64,000 nucleotides of DNA from Megaleporinus macrocephalus (GCA_021613375.1 CM038719.1:5069390-5133389); one strand, 5' to 3'. Positions 11,056-22,806 are shown, numbered from the stretch's first letter. Translations and numbers: made by a program. The notes: a model not told the origin generated them from the letters alone.

Positions 11056-11236
11056 AAACGGTTTGGAAGAGAAGAACAGAACAAAACAAAACAAACAGAA
11101 GAAAACGGATCCGTGGAGCCGCCGAGCAGCTCGCTCGCGCCGGTAGGAGGAGTCAACAGGTAGGCTCGAGCGATGACAGCAATGCAGTGACAGGTAACGC
11201 GAGTCCAGCAGAGAGAGAGAGAGACAGAGAGAGAGA

Positions 11237-12440
11237 AAAACGAGTGCAAAGCAAGTGTGCACGGGTCCTTTTAACAGCAACAGCAGCTCTGGCTCTGTCC
11301 CAGATGACTCCCTGCTCACTACTCATGCAGTGCACTACATAGGGCACGCAGTGGAGCTGCACTGGAGGTGCATAAGGGGGAATCTGGGGTCCTGCTTAAA
11401 GGGAACTGAGCCCTGAAATAATGGATAGTGAATCAGCTAAATGGTTTTCCACCCTTATAGCTCAGTTCCACACTATATTTTCACACATTCTACCTTTTAT
11501 TGATCTGTTTTTATGGGTTGCTATCAGTCCTGCATGCTTGCTTAAGCCTGGTGTGCACTCTGCATGGCCAGCCAGGCTCATTTCTCACATACCTGGTGGA
11601 ATAAAACCTGGACTTGGCTGAGACGGGAGTGCTTTTGTGTGTGTTTTCAGCCTGACTGCTCGGTGTGGATGTTCTGGCAGGTCCTCACACACACACAGCT
11701 GGGGTTGGTAAACATTGACGCTCCCCTAACTCCCTGGAAGCAGAGGCGAAGCCGGCGTTGGTGCAGAATGTGACGCAGACTTTCTAAGAAGAAAGTTTCC
11801 ACCGCCGCAGATCGCTATCTCTTCTGTTTTGCACGTTGGCAGCGAGTGCCAGAGTGTGTTAGTGCCATGGTTTTGAGTTTACTCGAGCGAAACTTGCACG
11901 TGCTATACAATTTGCACACCACATCAACACTGTTAGGTCTGTCTGTTCACTCTCGCTCCAGACTGTGATGATGTTTTACTTATAGGCGCACGTACAGATC
12001 AGATCAGTGTGCTGGGCATATGTTGGTTGATTTGGTGGGTTTAATCTCAGGCTTTAACCTCGTGCATCAGTATATTAAAGAGCTTTTCAGGTAATTAAGT
12101 TGATGTTGATTTGTGTTTGTAAGCCTATCTAGACAATGGAAAGATTAGTTTTTATTTAATATTAATGCAAACATGAAGAGAAAAGGCTGTGGAGCCTCAT
12201 TGAACTCGCTCGCATTGAGCAGGTGACCAGTTCTCCACAAGGGGGCAGCGTTAGCATACCCACTCCGGGCCCGGAACGCCTACAACAACTGCTTAAGCTT
12301 TTACAGCACCATGTCACACCCCAACAGTTTGGCGACTCCAGTTATAAGCTACAGGAAGAAGCTAGCTCGGTATTCCCAGCATGGGCATCATGGCAGGACT
12401 GTCTCAGCAGTGTTCATCCTTGCTAATGTTATGTATGGGA
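11237..12440. other. Unassigned DNA downstream of the CpG island
   Basis: Mixed sequence with a few short open frames (for example 11421-11621 and 12223-12426) that resemble nothing known. If the CpG island is a first exon, this would be the start of its intron. Confidence 0.45.
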
Positions 12441-12449
12441 GGCCATAAC

Positions 12450-13630
12450 CTTATCCATGTCATCCCTGTCTCACAGACTTTCTCCGGGTAGTTGTCCGAG
12501 CTTTTCCGCCTACTCATTGGAGCTTTTCCTGGTTGTCGTCGGACCTTTCCAAGTAGTCTTTAGAGCGTGGTAGTTTCCGCCACCTTGTCGTAGCTTTTTT
12601 TGGGTAGTCATCGGGAATTTTCCAGGTAGTCAGAGCTTTTCAGATCAGATCCCATCCGTGCAGTGAAACACCCACATATGCACACACTAGGCGCCCAGGG
12701 AGCAGTTGGGGTTAGGTGCCTTGCTCAAGGGCACTACAGTCGTGGCTTGCCGGTCCCGGGGATCGAACCGGCGACCTTCCGGTCAAAAGACCCGATCCCT
12801 AACCTTCAGGCCACGACTGCCCAGGTTTGGGTAGTCGTCTAAACCTTTCCAGCTAATCGTCTCTGATCTTGTTTTCGGAGCCTTTCCTGAGTAGTCGTCT
12901 GAGCTTTTCCTACTAGTCGTCCAAACCTCTTCACCTAGTCATCTAAACTTTTCCAGCTGTTGAAGCTTTTCGTGAGTGGTCGTCTGAGCTTTTCCGGGTA
13001 GTCATTGGAGCTTTTCCGCCACCTCGTCATAGCTTTTTTGTTGGTTAGTCGTCAGAGCTTTTCCGACTAGTTGTCCAAACTTTTCCAGCTGTCGTAGCTT
13101 TTCCTGAGTAGTCGTCGGAGCTTTTCCAACTAGTCATCTAAACTTTTCCAGCTGTCGTAGCTTTTCCTGAGTAGTCGTCGGAGCTTTTCCAACTAGTCAT
13201 CTAAACTTTTCCAGCTGTCATAGCTCTTCCTAAATAGTCGTCGGTGCTTTTCTGGCAAGTCGTCGGAGCTTCTCCGGGTAGTTATTGGAGCTTTTCCGCC
13301 ACCTCGTCATAGCTTTTTTTGGGTGGTCGTCAGAGCTTTTCCAGCTAGTCGTCTAAACTTTTCCAGCCAGTTGTCTAAGCTTTTCTGGCAAGTTGTCGGA
13401 GGTTTTCCTGACTAGTCGTCGGAGCTTTTCTGGCAAGTTGTCAGAGCTTTTCCGGGTAGTTATTGGAGCTTTTCCGCCACCTCGTCGTAGCTCTTTTTTT
13501 GGTTGTCGTCTAAACTTTTCCAGCTAGTCGTCTTAACTTTTCTAGCCGGTTGTCTAAGCTTTTCTGGCAAGTTGTCTGCGCTTTTTCAAGTAGTCATCTG
13601 AGCTTTTCTTCGGAAGTCATCTAACCTTTG
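12450..13630. repeat. Degenerate ~26-30-bp tandem repeat split by a SINE
   Basis: Recurring core gtagtcgtcggagctttt with variants ctagtcgtctaaactttt and ccgccacctcgtcatagct. Larger blocks are duplicated, for example the pair at 13085-13150 and 13143-13210. A SINE interrupts the array at about 12641-12822. Confidence 0.88.
12641..12822 (-). mobile_element. tRNA-derived SINE, minus strand
   Basis: Read on the minus strand it starts gggcagtcgtggcctgaagg and carries a polymerase III B-box word ggttcgatccc (plus strand 12759-12769). The characteristic tail block is cccttgagcaaggcacct, then ctccctgggcgcc. The tRNA-like head and the conserved tail mark a fish SINE. Two further copies lie at 14448-14580 and 52817-52980. 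It sits inside a tandem array, so it inserted after that array had formed. It is not a functional tRNA gene. Confidence 0.82.
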
Positions 13631-13639
13631 TCCGATCTC

Positions 13640-14440
13640 AGGCTGCATGCAAAGAAATGTATTGATCTCCTGCCAGAACGTTTGGGCAGTCTTTGTCCAC
13701 CTCACGCCAAATAAGCTTGAAAGTTTAAAGCTCTACATTGGTTCTTTCTTTTGTGATGATATTGTTGTCCACCTGGTGTGGTGCCACATTCCCAACTGGG
13801 GTCCATGTTTGCGGAAAACAGTGCGTCATGTGCACATAAGCAAACTCGTCAACAGTCTCTTCGAAGGGGAAGTTCTTGGGGGGCCTATTGTCGGCAGTAG
13901 AAAGAGGAATGAGTGCATCATTGGAAGTTTGTTCCTCAAATCACTGCAGATTGCCCGTTTGCTGTGGTTCTCTTTGACATTTTAGGCGCTTTGTGCCAAC
14001 GCTGTCCACTCCGGCATTCTCACATTCCCTTCTATTCAATCGGATCCTCCCTACATTCCTATCCCGTTTATGTTCCTACCATTGCATTGTGCACTGGGGT
14101 ACTACTCATTCGCCCGGTGGTTCAGAGGCTATGCTGAACTTTAGTCAGCAGACTTGATTCAAATGTGTATATAATTTCTATGTGAATGAAATGTTTCTTC
14201 TTATGTTTTACATTTGGTGGGATTTGACCTCAGTGCATGCAAACGTATTAGGTTGGCAAATCTAGGCTAAACAGATTCAGGGAAGGATGGACGGTTAAAA
14301 AAATCGAGAAGCAACTGTCCAAGGAGCCATCCTTGGTTATGTTCTGACCCACACACTGTAGAGTGAGTCAAACTAATGGATGTGGCCCAATGACATTGTT
14401 GGTCCACCACATTCAGGCAGAATTGGCCCCTGAGGTTTCT
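13640..14440. other. Unassigned DNA with one 112-codon frame
   Basis: A plus frame at 13647-13985 begins MQRNVLISCQNVWAVF. I see no recognisable domain, no supporting splice sites and no repeat relation. It could be part of an undescribed interspersed repeat. I do not call it a gene. Confidence 0.4.
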
Positions 14441-14447
14441 GGCTGGA

Positions 14448-14580
14448 GGTTAGGTAAGGTTGCCGGATCGATCCCCTGAACCAACAGGACGCGACTGAAG
14501 TGCCCTTGAACAAGACACCTAACCCCCCTAGCTGCTCCCTGGGCACTGAGGGTAGGGCTGCCCACCACTGTAATGATGGT
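14448..14580 (+). mobile_element. tRNA-derived SINE, diverged plus-strand copy
   Basis: It contains a decayed B-box (ggatcgatccc) and the family tail cccttgaacaagacacct, then gctccctgggcac and ggctgcccacc. It is more diverged than the copies at 12641 and 52817. Confidence 0.72.
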
Positions 14581-16000
14581 CAAAATGTCAGATTAGTGCC
14601 ATTCTTGACATGTCTTGGTTGGGAGACTGGCAACACCTGCTTGACGCCAACCAATCATTGTTCATGTCCTTGCGTGAGTTCATCAAGGCCATCGAGGAGA
14701 AGGGTCAGAAAACTGTTGATCATGACTACAGAAGTGTGACACTAGTGATGTCAGAACCTGCTAGACTTCACTGTTCTGCCCTTATGTCACACTACACGGC
14801 CTGTCTCTCATTTCCGACGTCCATATTCAGGCCAGATGCTAGAAATTTGTTAGATATGAGAAAATCTGCTGTAATCGTAACCCGGCATACCACCCACCAA
14901 GTCAGCTGATAACCATGTAGAAAAAAACAGAATTAGCCCCAAAACTATGTGGTTTACGTAACCAATATTTTCATCTTCATTGATTGTCACGATGTCACAT
15001 AAACACTATGAACTTGGTGTGTCTTGGTCAGGAGACTAACACTTCACGAGAAGAGTCAAAGGCCAGGGGCGTTCCTGGTTTGGGCATTCCTGTACAAGCA
15101 GAAACGCCCCCTAACCAGTATGGATTTAACAGGACTGCTCCCAACAGGCCAATATCAACAGCAGGAGTGTTTAATAGTGAGGCGAGAGAATATGTTAGGA
15201 GATTTTAACAGAGCTGGAAGTTTTGGAAGTCAGATTAGATGAGTAACAGTTACTGTAGTGTTTTACACTCACATGCATTAAAACAATTTTTAGGCACTGC
15301 ACCACACTTTACTAGTGAGGCCACTGTAGATTACATGTGGGTGAGTTGTGCGCTTGTAAGCACTAGTGCCACCTACTGTTCAAGAAACTATACAAGCCAC
15401 ACACAGCTACTTTGTTTTATAATTCAACAATTCTACAATTAAAGGTAACGTAAAATCACCAGATCGGATATAAACCGACTCTGGATAGACTGAAAAAATG
15501 TCAGTCATGCCGCTTAGGACTAACTTTGGAAATAAAACGTAACTAAAACACAAATCAACACTACAGTTTTTGCAAGTGATGATTTGTCGAACCCGTGAAA
15601 GTGATGGGATGCACTGTGTCCAGACAGATAGGAGACGTTCAAATATGGCTAAATAAATAAATAAAGCTTAGTGACAAATTCTGTAGTACGATTAAATATT
15701 TGCAAACTTGACTGTAGAGGGCGCACTTTTATTGTGTGGAGGGAAAAGTGAGAAACTACAGGAAAGCAGAACCAGTAAAAACAAGGAACGGATGATGTTC
15801 TAGTCAATGCAGAAGAGGGGTTTGTGCTTAAGTGAATGAAAAAGAGAGGACGTTCTTAATTTAGCCAATGAAAACGAGAACAGAAACGCCCCCGGCTGCA
15901 GACCAACGATATTGCACTTCATGCTGACCAATCATTGTTCACCCACTTGTGCTAGTTCATGGGCTTCTGGAGGAGGAGGGTCAAGAAATAGTTAATCATG
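14581..16000. other. Dispersed low-copy repeat pieces, otherwise unassigned
   Basis: The block ccaatcattgttca followed by gttcatc-type and gagg-rich sequence at 14640-14725 recurs at 15930-15995. A cagaaacgcccc word recurs at 15099 and 15886. These suggest two copies of one unknown interspersed repeat. No coding support. Confidence 0.45.
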
Positions 16001-16002
16001 GC

Positions 16003-16770
16003 GAATGTTTTTATCCACATGGTGCTGTAGTCCATTTGCTTATTTAGTTTTAGCACTGGAGCTACGAGTAATGCCCTGCAAACACAGTAACATTGTGAGA
16101 ACGTACTGTTTCGGTGCCCTCAACATTGTCACAACGTTGAAATGTAATTCCCCAGAAAGTTGTGACAATGTTATCTGATAACAGTGTGAGAACATAGTGG
16201 CAACATTGCCAGTATGTTGTCACAACCTCCTAGAATCCTTCATATGTTCTATTATATCTGTATGAAACTTGATGAAACTGTGGTAAGTTGCCAACAGGTC
16301 AAAGTACCACATGACAACGTTATTTAACAGTGTTCAGACAGTGTAAAAAGCTTGTAGCGCCGTTATAAGAAAATAGACAATGAGGTGACAATACTCCACC
16401 AAGCTGCCTGGCTAAATCATTTATCAATTAATGAATCGTACTTTCTGCATAATCATGCAGTAAACTTTCTAAGAATCACAAGCGTTTTGGTAGAATTCTG
16501 TTTTCAGGGTGGCTGCTAATGTTTTTAGCCACATGCTAACATGCTGTGATCCATGTTTGCTTGTTTAGTTGTAGCACTAGAGCTACAAAACATGTTATGG
16601 ACTAATAGTACTCCACCAAACTGCTTGGCTAAATCATTTATCAATCAATCATACATAACCAGTGAATTTTATTAAAATCACAGGCCCCTTTGACAAAAAA
16701 GTAGGCCTTAAGGGGACTGCCAATGTTTTTAGCCACATGCTAACATGCTGTGGTCCATGTTTGGATGTTT
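16003..16770. repeat. Degenerate ~215-bp direct repeat
   Basis: The word series tttttagccacatgctaaca, gctgtg, tccatgtttg recurs at 16520 and 16728 and in a weaker form at 16010. The series ctccaccaa, ctgcttggctaaatcattt recurs at 16395 and 16610. The copies are clearly diverged. Confidence 0.65.
16082..16250 (-). mobile_element. Palindrome-rich dispersed repeat, copy 2 (inverted)
   Basis: This is the reverse complement of the copy at 9361-9496, including gttgtcacaacctcctag and caacattgtcacaacgtt. It supports a mobile, MITE-like origin. It lies within the degenerate direct-repeat zone. Confidence 0.6.
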
Positions 16771-17858
16771 CTGCAGCTACAGGTGCTTTTATGTACCAGC
16801 AGTGAATTTGTGGGTATATATGTTCACATTTTTGGCATAGAGAACAGTTTAGTAGTGTTACAGCTCATTTCACATATAAATTAATTGCCAAATATGTGTT
16901 GCTAAATAGCAACGTGTTCAGCTAACGTCAATTCTGAAGCAGATTTGGGTCGAAGTACGAGTTTGTATCTGTAATTATAAGAAGGCGCCTAATTACAGAC
17001 ATCTTTTTTTATTTTTTTATCTGGCCTCATACCCTACAACAACAACACTATGTTCACTATCACAGAAACACACTTTCATAGATAAATGTGTCATAAAACC
17101 TCATAATCAAGTCGATTAAAGATAGCTAAACGTCTCCACAGGCCTTAATGTAAATGTATGCACTGGCTAATGGAAGCTAGCATTGCTTGTTAGCTACTTT
17201 AGCTCCAAAACTAACGCAACGAGCTTTCATGGCTGATCAGCTACATTTAGGAAGAGTGGATTTCTTGGGCAAACTCTTTCAAAAGACTAACAAACTTTAC
17301 ACGTTGCTGGTTTAAGGCGTACAAGCTTCTATTTCTCGTTAGCTTGTGCAACCTCAGTCACACAGTAGTAGCGTGTGTGTGACACAAACCAAACGTTTCC
17401 AAGACATGATGAGTTAATCTGTGTGATTGTAATCTGTGTGAAATCTGCATCACTCATTCGCACCCACAGCTTCGCCATCTGATAAGGCGCTTGTGGAACG
17501 AGGCTTAGCGTTCATGTTTCTTTCTGACAGGGTGTGAGATGAATGGAAAAAGATCTACTCGCTGTCTGAGAATGTGTGATTTAATGGATGATTTAATGGC
17601 GATGATGTCAATGTCAATGCGACTGGCCTGAATGTATGAGCTGAGTGATTGCTTCCCATGGGAGTTATACTTTCACACTCATTCAGATTCATTTCAGAAG
17701 CTTATTATCTTTCATATTCATGCTCGGTCTGAAACTAACAAATACATTTATAATAATTAGGTTATTAGGGTTTTGTAATTCTTTAAATGCTGCCGTAAGA
17801 GACAGGAGTGGTTCAGTATGATATATATATAATACACTACATATAGTGTATATATATA
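16771..17858. other. Unassigned DNA
   Basis: Mixed sequence with no convincing open frame, RNA gene or repeat that I can support. A short AT-rich imperfect palindrome lies at 17820-17858. Confidence 0.5.
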
Positions 17859-18676
17859 TCCTCCTGAGAACCAGAAAAATTTAAGTTTGAGAATTTCAGT
17901 AATTCCAACATGAAATAAGTCTACTAGATGAAAAAACATTTCACCGTAGTTTAAAAAAAAACAAAACATTTAGAACTATTTTTTATGGAATGTCTTTTAT
18001 AGTGGACATCAGGACATTGTCGATGATATATTTCTTGTTTTCTGTTCTGCATTGGACCAAAAATCCTTCTACAACATCAGCACCAACTCAATCCTAGAAA
18101 ATAATGTAAATGAAAACAGTTAACAAACATTGTTTACCTTTTTTAAAACAATTTCCACTTTTGCATTATAAGAAATATTTTAAATGCACTGTACATTAAC
18201 ATAAACAGGGACAAACAATAACCCATACCAAACTCCAAACCTTGAGCCAAAGTTTCACACGTAGTACTCAACTTCTCTTACGGTCCATTTTATTTTAATG
18301 TTCTATTTTTAAATATATGATTATGTTACATTTTGTAATAAAAATTTGGAATATATTAAATAAGTAATTAATTAAAAATAAATTAGTAATGACTTTACAT
18401 GTTTATAGAGCTTACATGCTGCAAAATTCTCCATCTCAGTCAAATTCCTGTCACCTGCAACGCCATGAATTTCATATAAAACCAGATTTAGTAAGTCCCA
18501 ATGTCTACTACGAAGGACATCAAAAAAATATGCTATTAGGTAGTTAAACATTTTTGCATATCAATACATCTTTGGAAAGACCAGGATGTCCTTAACAACA
18601 GGTTTTAGCAAAGTAACTTATTTAGTTCTCATGTCCCCTCCAGAGGACAAAAATGAATTACCAGGTCTTACGAGGA
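17859..18676. mobile_element. MITE-like element with imperfect terminal inverted repeats
   Basis: The left end tcctcctgagaaccag and the reverse complement of the right end, tcctcgtaagacctgg, match at 11 of 16 positions. Both ends abut TA-rich sequence. The interior is A/T-rich without a transposase frame. The family is not identified. Confidence 0.45.
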
Positions 18677-18701
18677 TATATATATATCCTCGTAAGACCT
18701 G
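18662..18701. repeat. 40-bp perfect palindrome
   Basis: The arm caggtcttacgaggatatat (18662-18681) is followed directly by its exact reverse complement to 18701. It could fold into a cruciform. It overlaps the right end of the MITE-like element. Confidence 0.95.
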
Positions 18702-18705
18702 TGTA

Positions 18706-18710
<5 letters not shown>

Positions 18711-18780
<70 letters not shown>
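18711..18780. repeat. (TA)n microsatellite
   Basis: About 35 TA units between the palindrome and a transposon end. Confidence 0.98.
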
Positions 18781-18783
<3 letters not shown>

Positions 18784-18890
18784 CGGTCAGCCATGACATT
18801 AAGACCACATACCTATATCTACACACATTGTCTGTTTTATCAGCCGCAACTACCACATACCATGAAACTTTTTTAGATGCTTGCATAAAC
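18781..18890 (-). mobile_element. Terminal fragment of a teleost DNA transposon
   Basis: It begins caccggtcagccatgacatt, then aagaccac, and continues with gtctgttttatcagc. This corresponds, on the opposite strand, to the right end of the element at 33561-34324 (ggtggttttaatattaagg, ctggttggtgta). The end directly abuts (TA)n. Confidence 0.65.
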
Positions 18891-18949
18891 CTGTTTTTGT
18901 AGGTTAGTAGTGGCGATGGACGCCGTCTGATGCAGCCAACTGAGTTACA

Positions 18950-19375
18950 GAGACTGTGTGGATCATATAAACATTATAGAGCTTTTTAATATAAAACAGT
19001 AGAAGCCATAGCGCCCCCTACACTTCCTATAGTATATTACAATCTGTCAGAATGACTATGTACATCATATAAACATTATAGATCACAATTTAAATGATAC
19101 TATAGAAGCCATATCGCCCCCTACACTTCCTGTAGTGTATTACAATCTGTCAGAATGACTGTGTACATATAAACATTTTAGATCACTATTTAAATGATAC
19201 TATAGAAGTCATATCGCCCCCTACACTTCCTGTAGTGTATTACGATCTGTCAGAATGACTTGTGTACATATAAACATTTTAGATCACTATTTAAATGATA
19301 CTATAGAAGTCATATCGCCCCCTACACGCCATATAGTGTATTACAGTCTGTCAGAATGACTGTGTGGCTCAGACA
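18950..19375. repeat. ~101-bp tandem repeat, about 4 copies
   Basis: The core tatcgccccctacacttcc recurs at about 19012, 19115, 19215 and 19316. Each is followed by gtgtattacaatctgtcag and a cataaacattttagatca block. Confidence 0.93.
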
Positions 19376-19847
19376 GTAGAAGTCATGTCCAGTGTGGTGG
19401 TCAGGAGGATACGGTGAGAGTAGCTAATGTTGGTGTATATCAGAATTGAAGTGTTGGAGAAATTACATTCACGTTTGAAAAAAATAGATACATGCAGCAC
19501 AAATGTATCACAGAAAACTTTTGTTTACTGTATGAAACTTGTTTGGACCGATTGATCGTTGAAGGACAGAATCACGCAGTGAAGGATTCTGGGAAAGCAG
19601 CCCAGATTGTCACTGACCGGCTGAGAGAGCTTTCACCCAAACACACTGATCAGAGAGGAGAGATAATTCAGGCTGAACGTGATGTTTACTGGCAAAAGCT
19701 AAACCTGAATTATTTATTTTCAGCAAATATACTAACGAATAAATTATTAATATTTGTATATTTGGAGTAAATATGGTGTTGTTACACTATTGATGCCCTT
19801 ATTAACCGAAAATGAAACAAAGAACTGAATATAAAATCAGATGTCTA
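19376..19847. other. Unassigned DNA with a 92-codon frame
   Basis: A plus frame at 19492-19770 starts MQHKCITENFCLLYETC. It shows no recognisable domain and no splice context that convinces me. It may be a fragment of an interspersed repeat. Confidence 0.35.
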
Positions 19848-21900
19848 AGTGTCCACTCTTTGTCCTTCATCCAAATAAGCCCAAACACATTCAGTGATGT
19901 TGAGGTCTGCACTCTAGGGTGGTCAGTCCATTCAGCGATGTTGAGGTCTGGACTCTGAGGTGTTCTGTCCATTCAGTGATGTTGAGGTCTGCACTCTGAG
20001 GTGTCCTGTCCATTCAGTCATGTTAAGGTCTGCACTCTGGGGTGGTCTGTCCATTCAGTGATGTTGAGGTCTGGACTCTAGGGTGGTCAGTCCATTCAGC
20101 GATGTTGAGGTCTGGACTCTGAGGTGTCCTGTCCATTCAGTCATGTTAAGGTCTGCACTCTGGGGTGGTCTGTCCATTCGCTGATGTTGAGGTCTGCACT
20201 CTGGGGTGGTCTGTCCATTCGCTGATGTTGAGGTCTGGACTCTGGGGTGGTCTGTCCATTCAGTGATGTTGAGGTCTGGACTATGGGGTGATCTGTCCAT
20301 TCAGTGATGTTGAGGTCTGCACTCTGAGGTGTTCTGTCCATTCAGTGATGTTGAGGTCTGGACTTTGGGGTGGTCAGTCCATTCAGTGATGTTGAAGTCT
20401 GCACTCTGGGGTGGTCAGTCTATTCAGTAATGTTAAGTTTCTGGACTCTGGGGTGGTCTCTCCATTCAGTGATGTTGAGGTCTGCACTCTAGGGTGGTCC
20501 ACCCATTCAGTGATGTTGAGGTTCTAGTCTCTAGGGTGGTCAGTCCATTCAGTGATGTTGAGGTCTGCACTCTGGGGTGGTCAGTCCATTCAGTGATGTT
20601 GAGGTCTGCACTCTGGGGTGGTCAGTCTATTTAGTGATGTTGAGTTTCTGGACTCTAGGGTGGTCTCTCCGTTCAGTGATGTTGAGGTCTGCACTCTAGG
20701 GTGGTCCACCCATTCAGTGATGTTGAGGTTCTAGTCTCTAGGGTGGTCAGTCCATTCAGCGATGTTGAGGTCTGGACTCTGGGGTGGTCTGTCCATTCAG
20801 TGATGTTGAGGTCTGGACTCTAGGGTGGTCAGTCCATTCAGCGATGTTGAGGTCTGGACTCTGAGGTGTTCTGTCCATTCAGTGATGTTGAGGTCTGCAC
20901 TCTGAGGTGTCCTGTCCATTCAGTCATGTTAAGGTCTGCACTCTGAGGTGGTCTGTCCATTCGCTGATGTTGAGGTCTGCACTCTGGGGTGGTCTGTCCA
21001 TTCGCTGATGTTGAGGTCTGGACTCTGGGGTGGTCTGTCCATTCAGTGATGTTGAGGTCTGGACTATGGGGTGATCTGTCCATTCAGTGATGTTGAGGTC
21101 TGCACTCTGAGGTGTTCTGTCCATTCAGTGATGTTGAGGTCTGGACTTTGGGGTGGTCAGTCCATTCAGTGATGTTGAAGTCTGCACTCTGGGGTGGTCA
21201 GTCTATTCAGTAATGTTGAGTTTCTGGACTCTGGGGTGGTCTCTCCATTCAGTGATGTTGAGGTCTGCACTCTAGGGTGGTCCACCCATTCAGTGATGTT
21301 GAGGTTCTAGTCTCTAGGGTGGTCAGTCCATTCAGCGATGTTGAGGTCTGCACTCTGGGGTGGTCCGTCCATTCAGTGATGTTGAGGTCTGCACTCTGGG
21401 GTGGTCAGTCTATTTAGTGATGTTGAGTTTCTGGACTCTAGGGTGGTCTCTCCATTCAGTGATGTTGAGGTCTGGACTCTGGTGTGGTCCGCTCATTCAG
21501 TGATGTTGAGGTTCTGGACTCTAGGGTGGTCAGTGCATTCAGTGATGTTGAGCTCTGGGGTGTTCAGTCCATTGTTCTGAGAACAGCAGCTCCTTCTTTG
21601 TTTGATGTGTCTGTATCTCCATTTCTCAGTGTGGAGCTTCTTGAACAGCTGCACGTCCTTTCAGACCCAGGGTGTTGAGGTGTCTTCTTACAGTGGAAGG
21701 ATGGACAGAAATATCTGTAGATGTTCAGAAGGTGGAGTTTGATGTTCTCCTTTCTCTCTAACCTTGTGCTGTTTATCTGATGGGGACAGTGTTGGTGGGT
21801 CTACCAGGTTTTCCAGGTGGTTGTTAGGAGCCCTGTTTTCTCAGCAGTCAGTATTCAAGCACTTCAGTTCTGGAAACTCATCATTTTTTCACTTCCTTGT
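19848..21900 (+). mobile_element. Tc1-like derived repeat carrying the 41-bp array, copy A
   Basis: Unique-looking flanks on both sides of the array (19848-19887; 21574-21900) reappear in reverse complement around the array at 35504-36225. Shared right-flank blocks include gagaacagcagctcc, gatgtgtctgtatctcc, ggtgtcttcttacagtgga, tttatctgatgg and ccaggtggttgttagg. On the minus strand the array unit reads SPDLNITEW, resembling the SPDLNPIE-type motif of Tc1/mariner transposases. That suggests a decayed Tc1-like ancestor, which is inference. Confidence 0.5.
19888..21573. repeat. 41-bp minisatellite, ~41 copies
   Basis: Core attcagtgatgttgagg, then tctgcactctggggtgg and a tcagtcc end. Some units are 42 bases (gttctag variant). 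A block of about 0.5 kb starting near 20055 is repeated nearly exactly from 20838 (offset 783). The antisense frames at 20055-20341 and 20838-21124 are the two copies of that block, not genes. Confidence 0.96.
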
Positions 21901-22806
21901 CTTCTCATAAGAATCTCCTGGAAATGAATAACATGATGGCTGTTTAAGCTGGAAATAAATAAATAAATAAATGGCCTCGATCATTTATACAGTCCTGGAT
22001 GTCTAGAGCTATTACTTAGTCCTTATGCTGCACTCATTGAATTGAATTATGTAATCCAATATAATGACTGCAGTGTGTTACACAGTTACATAATGAGAGA
22101 GGTATTTATATTCTTTATCAACAGCTTCTGTTTGAATGGCAGTGAAATGATGGGGAAATTTAAAAGGGACTTATTATTCTTTCCCGGTTTCTCTCGTTCC
22201 TTTACTGTGTTGTAGCTCTTTGTGTATGTAACTGTTCTGCAAAGTTATAAAGACCAAAGCACATGCACAGAAATCACTTTTCTCAGCTGCCAGCCTTTTT
22301 TTGAGGTGACATCATCTCGTAACACAATCCTAATTGCCCGCCTACCGGCAAGCTTGACACATCCTCCCCACACACAGAGAGCTGAAGCAGTACGAACTGG
22401 CCACTCTGAAACATCCTGGGAGTCTTGTAGTAGGATGTCGCTCTGGCGGTTGACCAGTCAGAACAAGGTGGGTGAACTGACCAATCAGAACCCACTGGGC
22501 TCATTTGGAGGCGGTGCTCTAACAGATGTACGGTATGAGGAAATGTTGTGTTTTAGGAGAAGAATGTGTTCTAGTAGAGCCCGAACACACAATTATCAGC
22601 ACTGACAATGAGAATAACAGGTTCTGTTTTAAAGAGCAGTGACTTTTTATCAGATTAAGATTATAAAGTATCTCCTCTTTTACTTACAGGTGTAAATGTG
22701 GTGTGAATTACAGGTTCAGGCTTTTCTGCGTGTTTAATGAGCTATAAGTGCTAATTACACAGAGCGTAAGTATAGAGGTGTTACAAGACACAACGCAGGG
22801 TTAACG
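21901..22806. other. Unassigned DNA
   Basis: Includes a short (AAAT)n tract at 21953-21972. A plus frame at 22222-22605 is not recognised. CCAAT-type words occur at 22448-22490 with no further promoter signals. Confidence 0.45.

Larger units (their letters stand above)
10714..11159 (+). promoter_or_regulatory. CpG-rich candidate promoter and noncoding first exon
   Basis: CpG density and G+C jump sharply here compared with the surrounding 20 kb. The segment contains a palindromic E-box cacgtg (10863-10868) in the context gcacgtgacc, a common USF/MITF-type site. It also holds a short 44-codon frame (10875-11009), a (GA)n tract (11022-11053), and a good splice donor caacag|gtaggc after 11159, with a second possible donor gacag|gtaacg after 11193. 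No TATA box is evident. Together this resembles a TATA-less CpG-island promoter with a 5' UTR exon on the plus strand. No downstream coding exon could be identified, so the gene is unknown. Confidence 0.45.

Noticed and set aside
12641..12822. tRNA gene on the minus strand
   Set aside because: Only a B-box and a tRNA-like head are present. The body and tail match a SINE family with other copies in the window.
13647..13985. 112-codon frame as a gene
   Set aside because: ATG start but no recognisable similarity, no splice signals and no transcription signals nearby.
19492..19770. 92-codon frame as a gene
   Set aside because: Translation partly looks protein-like but no family is recognised. 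It sits between repeats, and frames of this length are expected by chance in 64 kb.
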